From positions 6,199,501 through 6,263,500 of the forward strand of contig NZ_CP108109.1 of assembly GCF_036199905.1 (NCBI RefSeq): a stretch of DNA of 64,000 nucleotides, written 5' to 3'. Shown one piece after another: positions 34,895 through 42,524 of this stretch. The notes beneath the pieces were generated by a model. That model was not told the DNA's origin and did not search any database. It saw only the letters and a list, made by a program, of their open reading frames with translations. The DNA comes from Streptomyces sp. NBC_00223 (GTDB lineage Bacteria; Actinomycetota; Actinomycetes; Streptomycetales; Streptomycetaceae). How positions within the stretch are numbered: the first letter of the stretch is position 1; the number at the start of each line of letters is the position of its first letter. A program made the translations under genes and the position numbers.

Positions 34895-36205
34895 TCAGAG
34901 GCGGGCCGCCTTCAGGGCCATGTGGAGCAGCAGACGGGACTCGCCGTCCGCGAGGTCGAGGCCCGTGAGCTGTTCGATCCGGGACAGGCGGTAGTAGAGC
35001 GTCTGCCGGTGGATGGCCAGCGCGGTCGCGGTACGGCCCGCCTGGCCCGCGTGGTCGAGGAACACCTCGGCGGTGTGCGCGAGCTCCCGGTGCCCCGGGG
35101 CCAGCAGCGGCGCGACCGCCGGGTCGGGCGGGACATCGGTGGGCAGCGCGGTCAGCAGCCGGTACGGGCCGAGCCCCGACCACTTCGCGATCGGCCCCAG
35201 CAGCGGCTGGGCGTGCGCGGCCCGCGCGGCCGCCGTCGCCTCCCGCCAGGCGTCGGGCAGTTCGGCCAGCGCCGCACGCGGGGCGCTGACCCCCGCGACG
35301 GCCTCCGGCACGCCGAGCGCGTCCAGCAGCCGGGCCCCCGCGGTCCGGGCGGGCGCCAGCACATGCGCCGACCGCAGCCGTACCAGCAGCGCGACCAGAT
35401 CGGTCCCGCCGGTGCCCCCGGACACCCGGGTGAGCGCGGCGGCGGCCGGGATCACCCGTACGGCCGGAAGCTCGACCCCGCCCCAGCGGCCCCCGTCCGG
35501 CTCCGGCGGCGCGGCCTCGCGGCCCCACCCCGCACGGCCCGCGCTGCCGATCGACCGGACACCGTTCAGCCGGGTCACGTCGGCGGGCGGCGGGACGCCC
35601 GCCGACGTGTCCGGGGCGGCCGGGGCGGGCAGCCGTACGCACAGCAGCGCGTGCGGCTCGTCCGCGTCAGGGCCGAGCGCCGCGCGCAGCTCGTCCTCGG
35701 CCGCCTCCCGGGCCGAGCGCGCGGTCGCGGTGAGCAGGGTGCGCAGCGCCAGCCCGGTGTCGCTGCCGGTACGGGCGACCTCGGCGAGCCGGTCACCGAT
35801 CCGCGCGGCGACCGACATCGCGGCCACCAGTTGCGCGGGGGAGTGCTCGGCCTCGTCCAGCAGCCACACATAGCCGTAAACCACGCCCCCGTGCCGTACG
35901 GGCAGACAGAGCCGGCCGCGGCGCACCCCGGCGGAGGGCGCGGCCGGGATACGGATCGGGCCGGTGGCGCGGGCGATCCCGAACCGCTCGAACCAGGCCC
36001 GCACCTCCGCGGTGGAGCGGCGGGTGAGGATGGACCGGGTGCGGACCGGGTCCATCGCCGAGTCGTCGCTGTCGTGGACCCCGAACGCGATCAACCGGAA
36101 ATCCCGGTCCTCCAGCGTCGCGGGGGCGCCGAGAAGCGCCGACACCTCGTCCACGAGATCCTGGAAATCACCGTACTCACCTGGCACGCGTCCATTGTCC
36201 CCCAT
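34895..36205 (-). CDS. PucR/CdaR-type regulator, likely of proline catabolism
   Basis: 436 residues. The C-terminal 60 residues are the PucR-type helix-turn-helix (FLDHAGQAGRTATALAIHRQ, TLYYRLSRIEQLTGLDL). The N-terminal and central part looks like a GAF-type sensor (LEDRDFRLIAFG, VVYGYVWLLD) with a linker region. It is divergent from the proline dehydrogenase gene; PucR-type activators next to putA/prodh genes typically switch on proline use. I chose ATG 36205 with GAGGG upstream, because the longer frame to 36244 runs through the palindrome. The stop codon touches the Tn7-like element's target duplication. The product appears intact, as the insertion spared the stop codon. Confidence 0.88.
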   Translation of the reverse strand: MGDNGRVPGEYGDFQDLVDEVSALLGAPATLEDRDFRLIAFGVHDSDDSAMDPVRTRSILTRRSTAEVRAWFERFGIARATGPIRIPAAPSAGVRRGRLCLPVRHGGVVYGYVWLLDEAEHSPAQLVAAMSVAARIGDRLAEVARTGSDTGLALRTLLTATARSAREAAEDELRAALGPDADEPHALLCVRLPAPAAPDTSAGVPPPADVTRLNGVRSIGSAGRAGWGREAAPPEPDGGRWGGVELPAVRVIPAAAALTRVSGGTGGTDLVALLVRLRSAHVLAPARTAGARLLDALGVPEAVAGVSAPRAALAELPDAWREATAAARAAHAQPLLGPIAKWSGLGPYRLLTALPTDVPPDPAVAPLLAPGHRELAHTAEVFLDHAGQAGRTATALAIHRQTLYYRLSRIEQLTGLDLADGESRLLLHMALKAARL

Positions 36206-36207
36206 CG

Positions 36208-36229
36208 CCCTCATACATCTGTATGAGGG
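36208..36229. promoter_or_regulatory. Perfect 22-bp palindrome, candidate operator in the pucR-prodh divergent promoter region
   Basis: A perfect inverted repeat with 10-base arms (CCCTCATACA and TGTATGAGGG) around a central TC sits immediately upstream of the pucR start and includes its ribosome-binding site. It is a strong candidate for binding by the PucR-type protein itself, for autoregulation or control of the divergent proline genes. Confidence 0.6.
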
Positions 36230-36341
36230 AGGGCACTCGGACACGTGACAGGTGTCGCTGGTTCACGGGGAAGACGAATTCTAGATTTCCGTTGTCGGCC
36301 GCGTTCCGTGAAACCCAGCGGAACAGCCCGGCCCGCACTGA

Positions 36342-36377
36342 CCCGTAGCGCCCGCAGAACCCCGTGGGCGCTACGGG
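36342..36377 (+). other. Hairpin in the leader of the proline dehydrogenase mRNA
   Basis: A 12-bp perfect stem, CCCGTAGCGCCC (36342-36353) with GGGCGCTACGGG (36366-36377), has no T-run. It lies 36 bases before the proline dehydrogenase start. It may stabilise the mRNA or act as a weak attenuator. Confidence 0.5.
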
Positions 36378-36413
36378 CAAAAGTCCCTGTCACACCCCCG
36401 CCAGGAGGACCTC

Positions 36414-37346
36414 GTGCTCGGTCCCGTGTTGCTCGCCGCCTCGCGCAGCGACCGTATGCGCCGCGTGGTCGCCGCCGCGCCCGTCACCCGCCCTGTGGTG
36501 AACCGATTCGTCGCGGGCGACGCGCTCCACCCGGCGATGGACACCGTCCGGGCGCTCGCCGCGAGCGGGCTGGACGTCACGCTCGACCACCTCGGCGAGG
36601 ACGTCACCGACAAGGCCACCGCCCAGGCCACCCGCGACGCGTATCTGCGGCTGCTGGAAGCCCTCAGGGACGACCGGCTCGGCGACCGCGCCGAGGTCTC
36701 GGTCAAGCTCTCGGCCTTCGGCCAGGCCCTCCCCGACGGCGGTCACGACATCGCGCTCGCCGGGGTCCGTGAGGTCGCCGCGCTGGCGAGCGACATCGGC
36801 ACCACGGTCACCCTCGACATGGAGGACCACACCACCGTCGACTCGACGCTGGCGATCCTCCACGAACTGCGCCGCGAGCACCCGCGGACCGGCGCGGTCC
36901 TCCAGTCGTACCTCTTCCGCACCGAGGACGACGCCCGCGCGCTGGCCGTCGCCGGGTCGCGGGTGCGGCTGGTCAAGGGCGCCTACAACGAGCCCGCGAG
37001 CGTCGCCTTCCAGAACAAGGGGGACGTGGACCGGGCCTACGTCCGCGCGCTGCGGATCCTGTTCGCGGGCGACGGCTACCCGATGGTCGGCTCGCACGAC
37101 CCGCGGATCATCTCCATCGCCCAGGAGCTGGCCGCCCGCAACCGCCGGCTGCCCGACTCGTACGAGTTCCAGATGCTCTACGGCATCAGGACCGCCGAGC
37201 AGCGGCGCCTCGCGGACGAAGGGCTGCGTATGCGCATCTATGTGCCGTACGGCGCAGACTGGTACGGATACTTCATGCGCCGCCTCGCGGAGCGCCCGGC
37301 GAACCTTGCCTTCTTCCTCCGCTCGTTCGTGCCCGGCACCCGCTGA
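36414..37346 (+). CDS. Proline dehydrogenase (monofunctional)
   Basis: 310 residues, the size of stand-alone actinobacterial proline dehydrogenases. It oxidises proline to pyrroline-5-carboxylate, reducing FAD and passing electrons to the quinone pool. Barrel motifs are present: DVTLDHLGEDV, VSVKLSAFG, VTLDMEDHTT, VRLVKGAYNEP and YEFQMLYGIR. The C-terminal YVPYGADWYGYFMRRLAERP has the paired substrate-binding arginines. The GTG start has AGGAGGACC upstream. pruA follows 90 bases downstream in the same direction, so the two form an operon for conversion of proline to glutamate. Confidence 0.95.
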   Translation: MLGPVLLAASRSDRMRRVVAAAPVTRPVVNRFVAGDALHPAMDTVRALAASGLDVTLDHLGEDVTDKATAQATRDAYLRLLEALRDDRLGDRAEVSVKLSAFGQALPDGGHDIALAGVREVAALASDIGTTVTLDMEDHTTVDSTLAILHELRREHPRTGAVLQSYLFRTEDDARALAVAGSRVRLVKGAYNEPASVAFQNKGDVDRAYVRALRILFAGDGYPMVGSHDPRIISIAQELAARNRRLPDSYEFQMLYGIRTAEQRRLADEGLRMRIYVPYGADWYGYFMRRLAERPANLAFFLRSFVPGTR

Positions 37347-37436
37347 CCCGGCCCCGCCACCCGGTACCCGGCACCCGGCACCCCCTGATTCTCCGCCCGC
37401 CCGCCCCGACCGACTTCCCACAAGGAGACACGCTCC

Positions 37437-39068
37437 ATGGACGCCGTGACCCAGGTCCCCGCGCCGGTCAACGAGCCGGTGCACTCGTACGCGCCCGGCA
37501 GCCCGGAACGCGCCCGGCTCGAAGCGAAGCTCAAGGAGCTGGCCGGAAACCCGGTCGACCTGCCGATGTTCATCGGCGGGGAGCAGCGGATGGGCGGTGG
37601 CGAGCGCTTCGACGTCGTACAGCCCCACAACCACGGCGCCGCTCTCGGCACCTACGGCAACGCCACCACCCAGGACGCGAAGGACGCCGTGAAGGCGGCT
37701 CTCGACGCGGCCCCCGCCTGGCGCGCGATGTCCTTCGACGACCGCGCCGCGATCATCCTGCGCGCCGCCGAACTCCTGGCCGGGCCGTGGCGGGAGACGA
37801 TCGCCGCCTCCACGATGCTCGGGCAGTCCAAGACCGCCCAGCAGGCCGAGATCGACAGTCCCTGCGAGCTGGTCGACTTCTGGCGGTTCAATGTCCACTT
37901 CGCCCGGCAGATCCTGGCCGAGCAGCCGGTGACCAACTCGCCCGGCGTGTGGAACCGCCTCGACCACCGGCCGCTGGAAGGCTTCGTCTACGCGATCACG
38001 CCGTTCAACTTCACGGCCATCGCGGGCAACCTGCCCACCGCCCCCGCGCTGATGGGCAACGTGGTGGTGTGGAAGCCGTCCCCGACACAGACGCACTCCG
38101 CCGTGCTGCTGATGCGGCTGCTGCGCGAGGCCGGCCTGCCGGACGGTGTGATCAACCTGGTCACGGGCGACGGCATCGCGGTCTCCGAGGTGGCGCTGAA
38201 CCACCCCGACCTCGCCGGGATCCACTTCACCGGCTCGACCAGGACCTTCCAGCACCTGTGGCGCACGATCGGCGAGAACATCGAGCGCTACCGGTCGTAC
38301 CCGCGGATCGTCGGCGAGACCGGCGGCAAGGACTTCGTGGTCGCGCACCCCTCCGCCGACCCGGCGGTGCTCAAGACCGCGCTGACCCGCGGCTCCTTCG
38401 AGTACCAGGGCCAGAAGTGCTCGGCCTCCTCGCGTGCCTACATCCCCCGCTCGATCTGGGAGAACGGCTTCAAGGAGGAGTTCGCGGCCGAGGTCGACGG
38501 CATCACCATGGGCGACGTCACCGACCTGAGCAACTTCATCGGCGCCGTCATCGACGAGCGCGCCTTCGCCAAGAACAAGGCCGCCATCGACCGGGCCAAG
38601 GCCGACCCGAGCGTCGAGGTCGTGGCAGGCGGTACGTACGACGACTCGGTGGGCTGGTTCGTCCGCCCGACCGTGCTCGCGTCCGGTGACCCGGAGAACG
38701 AGATCTTCCGCGACGAGTACTTCGGCCCGATCCTCGGCGTCCACGTCTACGAGGACGCCGACTTCGACGCCGTGCTCACCCAGATGGAGTCCGTCTCGGC
38801 GTACGCGCTGACCGGCTCGGTCATCGCCCGCGACCGGGCGGCGGCGGCCGAGGTGATGGCCAAGCTGCGCTTCGCGGCGGGCAACTTCTACATCAACGAC
38901 AAGTCGACCGGCGCGGTCGTCGGCCAGCAGCCCTTCGGCGGCGGCCGGGCCTCGGGCACCAACGACAAGGCGGGCGCCGCGCAGAACCTGATGCGCTGGA
39001 CGTCCACCCGGTCGATCAAGGAAGCCCTGGTCCCGCCGACCGACTACCACTACCCGCACCAGGGCTGA
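37437..39068 (+). CDS. pruA: L-glutamate gamma-semialdehyde dehydrogenase (1-pyrroline-5-carboxylate dehydrogenase)
   Basis: 543 residues, typical for the group. It oxidises glutamate semialdehyde to glutamate with NAD+. The aldehyde dehydrogenase catalytic Glu is in GETGGKDF (Glu294) and the catalytic Cys in GQKCSASSR (Cys328). The C-terminal PFGGGRASGTNDKAGA is the family oligomerisation and substrate signature. ATG 37437 has AAGGAGA upstream. It is cotranscribed with proline dehydrogenase. Confidence 0.96.
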   Translation: MDAVTQVPAPVNEPVHSYAPGSPERARLEAKLKELAGNPVDLPMFIGGEQRMGGGERFDVVQPHNHGAALGTYGNATTQDAKDAVKAALDAAPAWRAMSFDDRAAIILRAAELLAGPWRETIAASTMLGQSKTAQQAEIDSPCELVDFWRFNVHFARQILAEQPVTNSPGVWNRLDHRPLEGFVYAITPFNFTAIAGNLPTAPALMGNVVVWKPSPTQTHSAVLLMRLLREAGLPDGVINLVTGDGIAVSEVALNHPDLAGIHFTGSTRTFQHLWRTIGENIERYRSYPRIVGETGGKDFVVAHPSADPAVLKTALTRGSFEYQGQKCSASSRAYIPRSIWENGFKEEFAAEVDGITMGDVTDLSNFIGAVIDERAFAKNKAAIDRAKADPSVEVVAGGTYDDSVGWFVRPTVLASGDPENEIFRDEYFGPILGVHVYEDADFDAVLTQMESVSAYALTGSVIARDRAAAAEVMAKLRFAAGNFYINDKSTGAVVGQQPFGGGRASGTNDKAGAAQNLMRWTSTRSIKEALVPPTDYHYPHQG

Positions 39069-39133
39069 CCTGCCCTTTTCCCGGCTGCTTTCCTGACAGT
39101 TCCCGACGGTTTTCCCGGCTGTCTCCTGAATGT

Positions 39134-39170
39134 CGCGCCCGCCTCCCGTACCCCTGGGGAGGCGGGCGCG
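39134..39170 (+). terminator. Terminator after pruA
   Basis: A 14-bp perfect stem, CGCGCCCGCCTCCC (39134-39147) with GGGAGGCGGGCGCG (39157-39170). The rest of the 329-base gap up to 39397 contains no other gene I trust; it is relatively less GC-rich around 39190-39300 and probably holds the promoter of the small ORF that follows. Confidence 0.75.
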
Positions 39171-39397
39171 GTCCATGCGGGTGCATTCTCCGTCTCAGAT
39201 AGTAGGAAGTCCGAGTAACTGTGGCGACAGGACGGCTCCGCTGTCCTAGCTTTGTAGAAGCCGAACGTTCCCGCTCTATCGAGCGAGTGACGGATGTGTG
39301 CAAGGCGCCCTTCTACGCGGGTCACCCCCGCGGCGCCGGCCGTCCGCCGTTCTGTGGCGAAACCGACTCCTCCGATTTCTTCCAGGAGCTGATCACC

Positions 39398-39490
39398 ATG
39401 GACGAATCCGCCCGTCAGAACGCCCTGCGCGCCCTCCAGCGGAGCATGGACCGCCGTGACAACGGCGGCAGTACCGGCCACGAACACTGA
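39398..39490 (+). CDS. Small hypothetical protein (30 residues)
   Basis: MDESARQNALRALQRSMDRR begins a 30-residue polar, helical peptide with AGGAG about 10 bases upstream of the ATG. Third codon positions are GC-rich. No function is evident. A longer frame in phase starts at a GTG at 39221 but has poorer codon usage at its 5' end. Confidence 0.45.
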   Translation: MDESARQNALRALQRSMDRRDNGGSTGHEH

Positions 39491-39527
39491 CCCTCGCCTT
39501 TGCGGGGCCGCGCAGGTTCACCCATCC

Positions 39528-39608
39528 AAGCCCGCCCGGCGTTTGAGGGCAGGAACAAGCCCGCCCGGCGTCTGAGGGCAGCGAAGCCCGCGCGGCGCCT
39601 GAGCGCAG
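39528..39608. repeat. Three tandem copies of a Streptomyces intergenic repeat
   Basis: Units of 25-29 bases beginning AAGCCCGCCCGGCGTTTGAG start at 39528, 39557 and 39584, with a partial fourth. They lie between the small ORF and leuB. The units are GC-rich and noncoding. Confidence 0.7.
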
Positions 39609-39666
39609 CCCGTCCGACATGCGGACACCCCATGTCACAGGCTGGGACGCGGAGTAAGGTACCCGC

Positions 39667-40710
39667 ATGTCTCGCAGCATCAGCCTCGCAGTGATCCCCG
39701 GTGACGGCATCGGCCAAGAAGTCGTCACGGAGGGCCTCAAGGTCCTCTCCGCAGTGCTCCCGCAGGACGTCAAGCTGGAGACGAAGGAGTACGACTTCGG
39801 CGCCAAGCGCTACCACGCCACCGGCCAGACCCTCACCGACGACGATCTGGAGCAGCTCAAAGCGCACGACGCGATCCTGCTCGGCGCCATCGGCGACCCC
39901 TCGGTCCCGTCCGGCGTCCTGGAGCGCGGCTTCCTGCTCAAGCTGCGGTTCGCCTTCGACCACCATGTGAACCTGCGGCCGAGCAAGCTCTTCCCCGGTG
40001 TGAGCACCCCCCTCGCGGGCAGCCCCGAGATCGACTTCGTCGTGGTCCGCGAGGGCACCGAGGGCCCGTACACGGGCAACGGCGGCACGATCAGGACCGG
40101 CACCGAGCACGAGGTGGCCACCGAGGTCAGCCTCAACACGGCGTTCGGCATCGAGCGGGTCGTCCGCGACGCGTACGCCCGCGCCCAGGCCCGTCCGCGC
40201 AAGAAGCTCACGCTCGTCCACAAGAACAATGTGCTGGTCCACGCCGGTCACCTGTGGACGCGCATCTTCGAGGCCGTCGGCACCGAGTTCCCCGAGGTCA
40301 GCACCGACTATCTGCATGTGGACGCGGCGACGATCTTCCTCGTCACGCAGCCCGAGCGGTTCGATGTGATCGTCACCGACAACCTCTTCGGCGACATTCT
40401 CACCGACCTGGCCGCGGCGGTCTCCGGCGGTATCGGCGTGGCCGCGAGCGGCAACATCAACCCGGCCAGGACCTTCCCGTCGATGTTCGAGCCCGTGCAC
40501 GGCTCGGCCCCGGACATCGCCGGCCAGTCCAAGGCCGACCCGACCGCGACCGTACTGTCGGTGTCGCTGCTGCTCCAGCACCTCGGCTACGCGGCCGAGG
40601 CGGCCCGGATCGACGCCGCCGTACACGCGGACCTCGCCGAGCGCGGCGGCCTGCCCGCCCGTTCCACGGTGGCGATCGGTGACGCGCTGGCCGCCCGGGT
40701 GTCCGGCTGA
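39667..40710 (+). CDS. leuB: 3-isopropylmalate dehydrogenase
   Basis: 347 residues, the actinobacterial length. It oxidises and decarboxylates 3-isopropylmalate to 2-oxoisocaproate, the third leucine-specific step. Evidence is the N-terminal AVIPGDGIGQEVVTEGLKVL, the metal-binding DNLFGDILTDL, and the NAD-binding MFEPVHGSAPDIAGQ. The substrate loop (GVLERGFLLKLRFAFD) fits LeuB more than isocitrate or tartrate dehydrogenase. GGAGTAAGG lies upstream of the ATG. It is followed by a hairpin and then ilvE. Confidence 0.93.
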   Translation: MSRSISLAVIPGDGIGQEVVTEGLKVLSAVLPQDVKLETKEYDFGAKRYHATGQTLTDDDLEQLKAHDAILLGAIGDPSVPSGVLERGFLLKLRFAFDHHVNLRPSKLFPGVSTPLAGSPEIDFVVVREGTEGPYTGNGGTIRTGTEHEVATEVSLNTAFGIERVVRDAYARAQARPRKKLTLVHKNNVLVHAGHLWTRIFEAVGTEFPEVSTDYLHVDAATIFLVTQPERFDVIVTDNLFGDILTDLAAAVSGGIGVAASGNINPARTFPSMFEPVHGSAPDIAGQSKADPTATVLSVSLLLQHLGYAAEAARIDAAVHADLAERGGLPARSTVAIGDALAARVSG

Positions 40711-40732
40711 CCCCACCCATGATGTAGGTGAC

Positions 40733-40768
40733 CGGCCCCACCACTGTGATAATCGGGTGGTGGGGCCG
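40733..40768 (+). terminator. Terminator-like hairpin after leuB
   Basis: A 12-bp perfect stem, CGGCCCCACCAC (40733-40744) with GTGGTGGGGCCG (40757-40768), lies just after leuB. There is no T-run. Confidence 0.65.
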
Positions 40769-40772
40769 CGCT

Positions 40773-40800
40773 ATGACGGGAAACTCGGACGTCCTAGTAT
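40773..40800 (+). promoter_or_regulatory. Candidate ilvE promoter
   Basis: ATGACG (40773-40778) and TAGTAT (40795-40800) are spaced by 16 bases and resemble a Streptomyces vegetative promoter. A leader of about 90 bases would precede ilvE. Confidence 0.45.
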
Positions 40801-40898
40801 CTGGCGCATCCGGGCGCTCCCGGCAGACCCCGTACAGACGAGTACACGGACCACAGGGGCCATACGGTGACCATGGTGAGACGGTGAAGGACACAGAC

Positions 40899-41987
40899 AT
40901 GACGACGCTTACGATCGAGCTCAAGCCCTCCTCGCACCCGCTGTCGGACGCCGACCGGCAGGCCGTACTGGCCGCGCCCGGGTTCGGCCGCCACTTCACC
41001 GACCACATGGTCACCATCAAGTGGACCGAGGGCCGGGGCTGGCACGACGCGCAGCTCGTCCCGTACGCGCCGCTCTCCGTCGACCCGGCCAACATGACCC
41101 TGCACTACGCCCAGACGATCTTCGAGGGCCTGAAGGCGTACCGCCAGCCCGACGGTTCCGTGGCCACCTTCCGGCCGGAGGCCAACGCGCTGCGCTTCCA
41201 GGCGTCCGCGCGCCGGCTGGCGATGCCGGAGCTGCCCGTCGAGACGTTCATCGAGGCGTGCGACGCGCTGGTCAGGCAGGACAAGGCGTGGGTGCCGAGC
41301 GAGGGCGAGGCGTCGCTCTATCTGCGGCCGTTCATGATCGCCACCGAGGTGGGCCTCGGGGTGCGGCCGGCCAACGAATACCTCTTCCTGGTCATCGCCT
41401 CCCCGGCGGGCGCCTACTTCTCCGGCGGTGTGAAGCCCGTCTCGGTCTGGCTCTCCGAGGAGTACGTGCGGGCGGCCCCTGGCGGCACCGGCGCGGCCAA
41501 GACCGGCGGCAACTACGCCGCCTCCCTCGTCGCCCAGGCGCAGGCCATCGAGCACGGCTGCGACCAGGTCGTCTGGCTGGACGCGATCGAGCGCCGCTGG
41601 ATCGAGGAGATGGGCGGCATGAATCTGTACTTCGTGTACGGGAACCGGATCGTGACGCCCGAGCTGACCGGCTCGCTGCTGCCCGGCATCACCCGTGACT
41701 CGCTGCTGTCCATCGCCGCCGACCTCGGCTACGAGGTCGGCGAGGGCCGGATCAGCGTGGACGACTGGAAGCGGGGGAACGAGGACGGGTCGATCACCGA
41801 GGTGTTCGCCTGCGGTACGGCGGCGGTGATCACACCGGTCGGCTCGGTGAAGTCCACCCGGGCGGACTGGACGGTCGCGGGCGGGGAGCCGGGCGAGGTG
41901 ACGATGCGGTTGCGCTCCGCGCTCCTCGACATCCAGACCGGCCGCGCCGCCGACCCCCACACCTGGATGCACCCCCTGGGCGCATAG
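40899..41987 (+). CDS. ilvE: Branched-chain amino acid aminotransferase
   Basis: 362 residues, a fold-type IV PLP enzyme. It transfers the amino group between glutamate and the 2-oxoacids of valine, leucine and isoleucine. Characteristic segments are LHYAQTIFEGLKAYRQPDG, SLYLRPFMIATE, and AAKTGGNYAASLVAQ with the conserved Lys nearby. EEMGGMNLYFVYG and EVFACGTAAVITPVGSV, the phosphate-binding end, follow. ATG 40899 has GAAGGA upstream; the frame extends upstream through the leader. Confidence 0.95.
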   Translation: MTTLTIELKPSSHPLSDADRQAVLAAPGFGRHFTDHMVTIKWTEGRGWHDAQLVPYAPLSVDPANMTLHYAQTIFEGLKAYRQPDGSVATFRPEANALRFQASARRLAMPELPVETFIEACDALVRQDKAWVPSEGEASLYLRPFMIATEVGLGVRPANEYLFLVIASPAGAYFSGGVKPVSVWLSEEYVRAAPGGTGAAKTGGNYAASLVAQAQAIEHGCDQVVWLDAIERRWIEEMGGMNLYFVYGNRIVTPELTGSLLPGITRDSLLSIAADLGYEVGEGRISVDDWKRGNEDGSITEVFACGTAAVITPVGSVKSTRADWTVAGGEPGEVTMRLRSALLDIQTGRAADPHTWMHPLGA

Positions 41988-42240
41988 CGCCCCCGTAAGG
42001 GGCGTGGCTGCGGCCGCGTTGAGCGGCCCCGTTAGGGGCGCGAGGAACTGCGCGAACGGCCACCGCGGCGCCGCAGACCGGGTAGCGCCGTCACGGTTAC
42101 GGCGGAGTCCGGTCCTCAGGCCGGTGACCGGCTGAGCGCGCAGTTCCGCCCCCAGGCTTCGCCCGGGGGTGCCCCCAGCGCCCCTGTCGGGGCGCACCCT
42201 CGGGCGCGAGCCCGGATAATGAGACGCCCCGCCGTATCCC
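41988..42240. repeat. Intergenic repeats related to those at 3264-4021
   Basis: GGGCGCGAGGAACTGCGCG recurs near 42037 in the forward orientation. A reverse-oriented copy (GCGCAGTTCCGCCCCCAGGC, then CTTCGCCCGGGGGT) starts near 42137. The two face each other and could form a large hairpin between ilvE and the cimA leader. No gene is seen here. Confidence 0.65.
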
Positions 42241-42264
42241 GCACCCGTATGCAAGACTGCATAC

Positions 42265-42318
42265 GTGTTCTCGTACGCCACGATGATTATTGGCAGCAGG
42301 CACGCCGGTCCGCAGTGA
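42265..42318 (+). CDS. Candidate leader peptide of cimA
   Basis: A 17-codon ORF from a GTG, MFSYATMIIGSRHAGPQ, ends in TGA; it could also begin at the internal ATG (42283), giving Met-Ile-Ile. Two adjacent Ile codons ahead of a terminator and the gene for citramalate synthase, an isoleucine pathway enzyme, fit attenuation by isoleucine supply. No clear ribosome-binding site is seen before the GTG, so this is tentative. Confidence 0.5.
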   Translation: MFSYATMIIGSRHAGPQ

Positions 42319-42370
42319 CGTTCTCGCTCATCCCAGTGAAACGTCATCGTGCCCCAGACCCGCGTGCAGA

Positions 42371-42396
42371 CCTCTCGCATCCGCGAGAGGTTTTTT
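42371..42396 (+). terminator. Attenuator-like terminator upstream of cimA
   Basis: CCTCTCGC (42371-42378) pairs with GCGAGAGG (42383-42390) and is followed by six T residues (42391-42396). It lies 128 bases before cimA and after the candidate leader peptide, closely resembling the ilvB attenuator in form. Confidence 0.8.
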
Positions 42397-42524
42397 CGTT
42401 TCCCGGACCACCCGTACCGGCAAACGAAAGGCGCGCGGGATGATGGGGGCAAGTGGAGTCGGAACCTCCGGACGGCAGTCCCGGCCGGAGGTAACCCACT
42501 CACCCGACAGGAGTTACGACAGCC

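Noticed and set aside
39221..39490. 89-residue version of the small ORF upstream of leuB, starting at GTG 39221
   Set aside because: The upstream part has poor third-position bias and no ribosome-binding site; the ATG at 39398 with AGGAG is better.
42340..42396. T-box riboswitch upstream of cimA
   Set aside because: The conserved T-box antiterminator sequence is not present; leader-peptide attenuation fits better.
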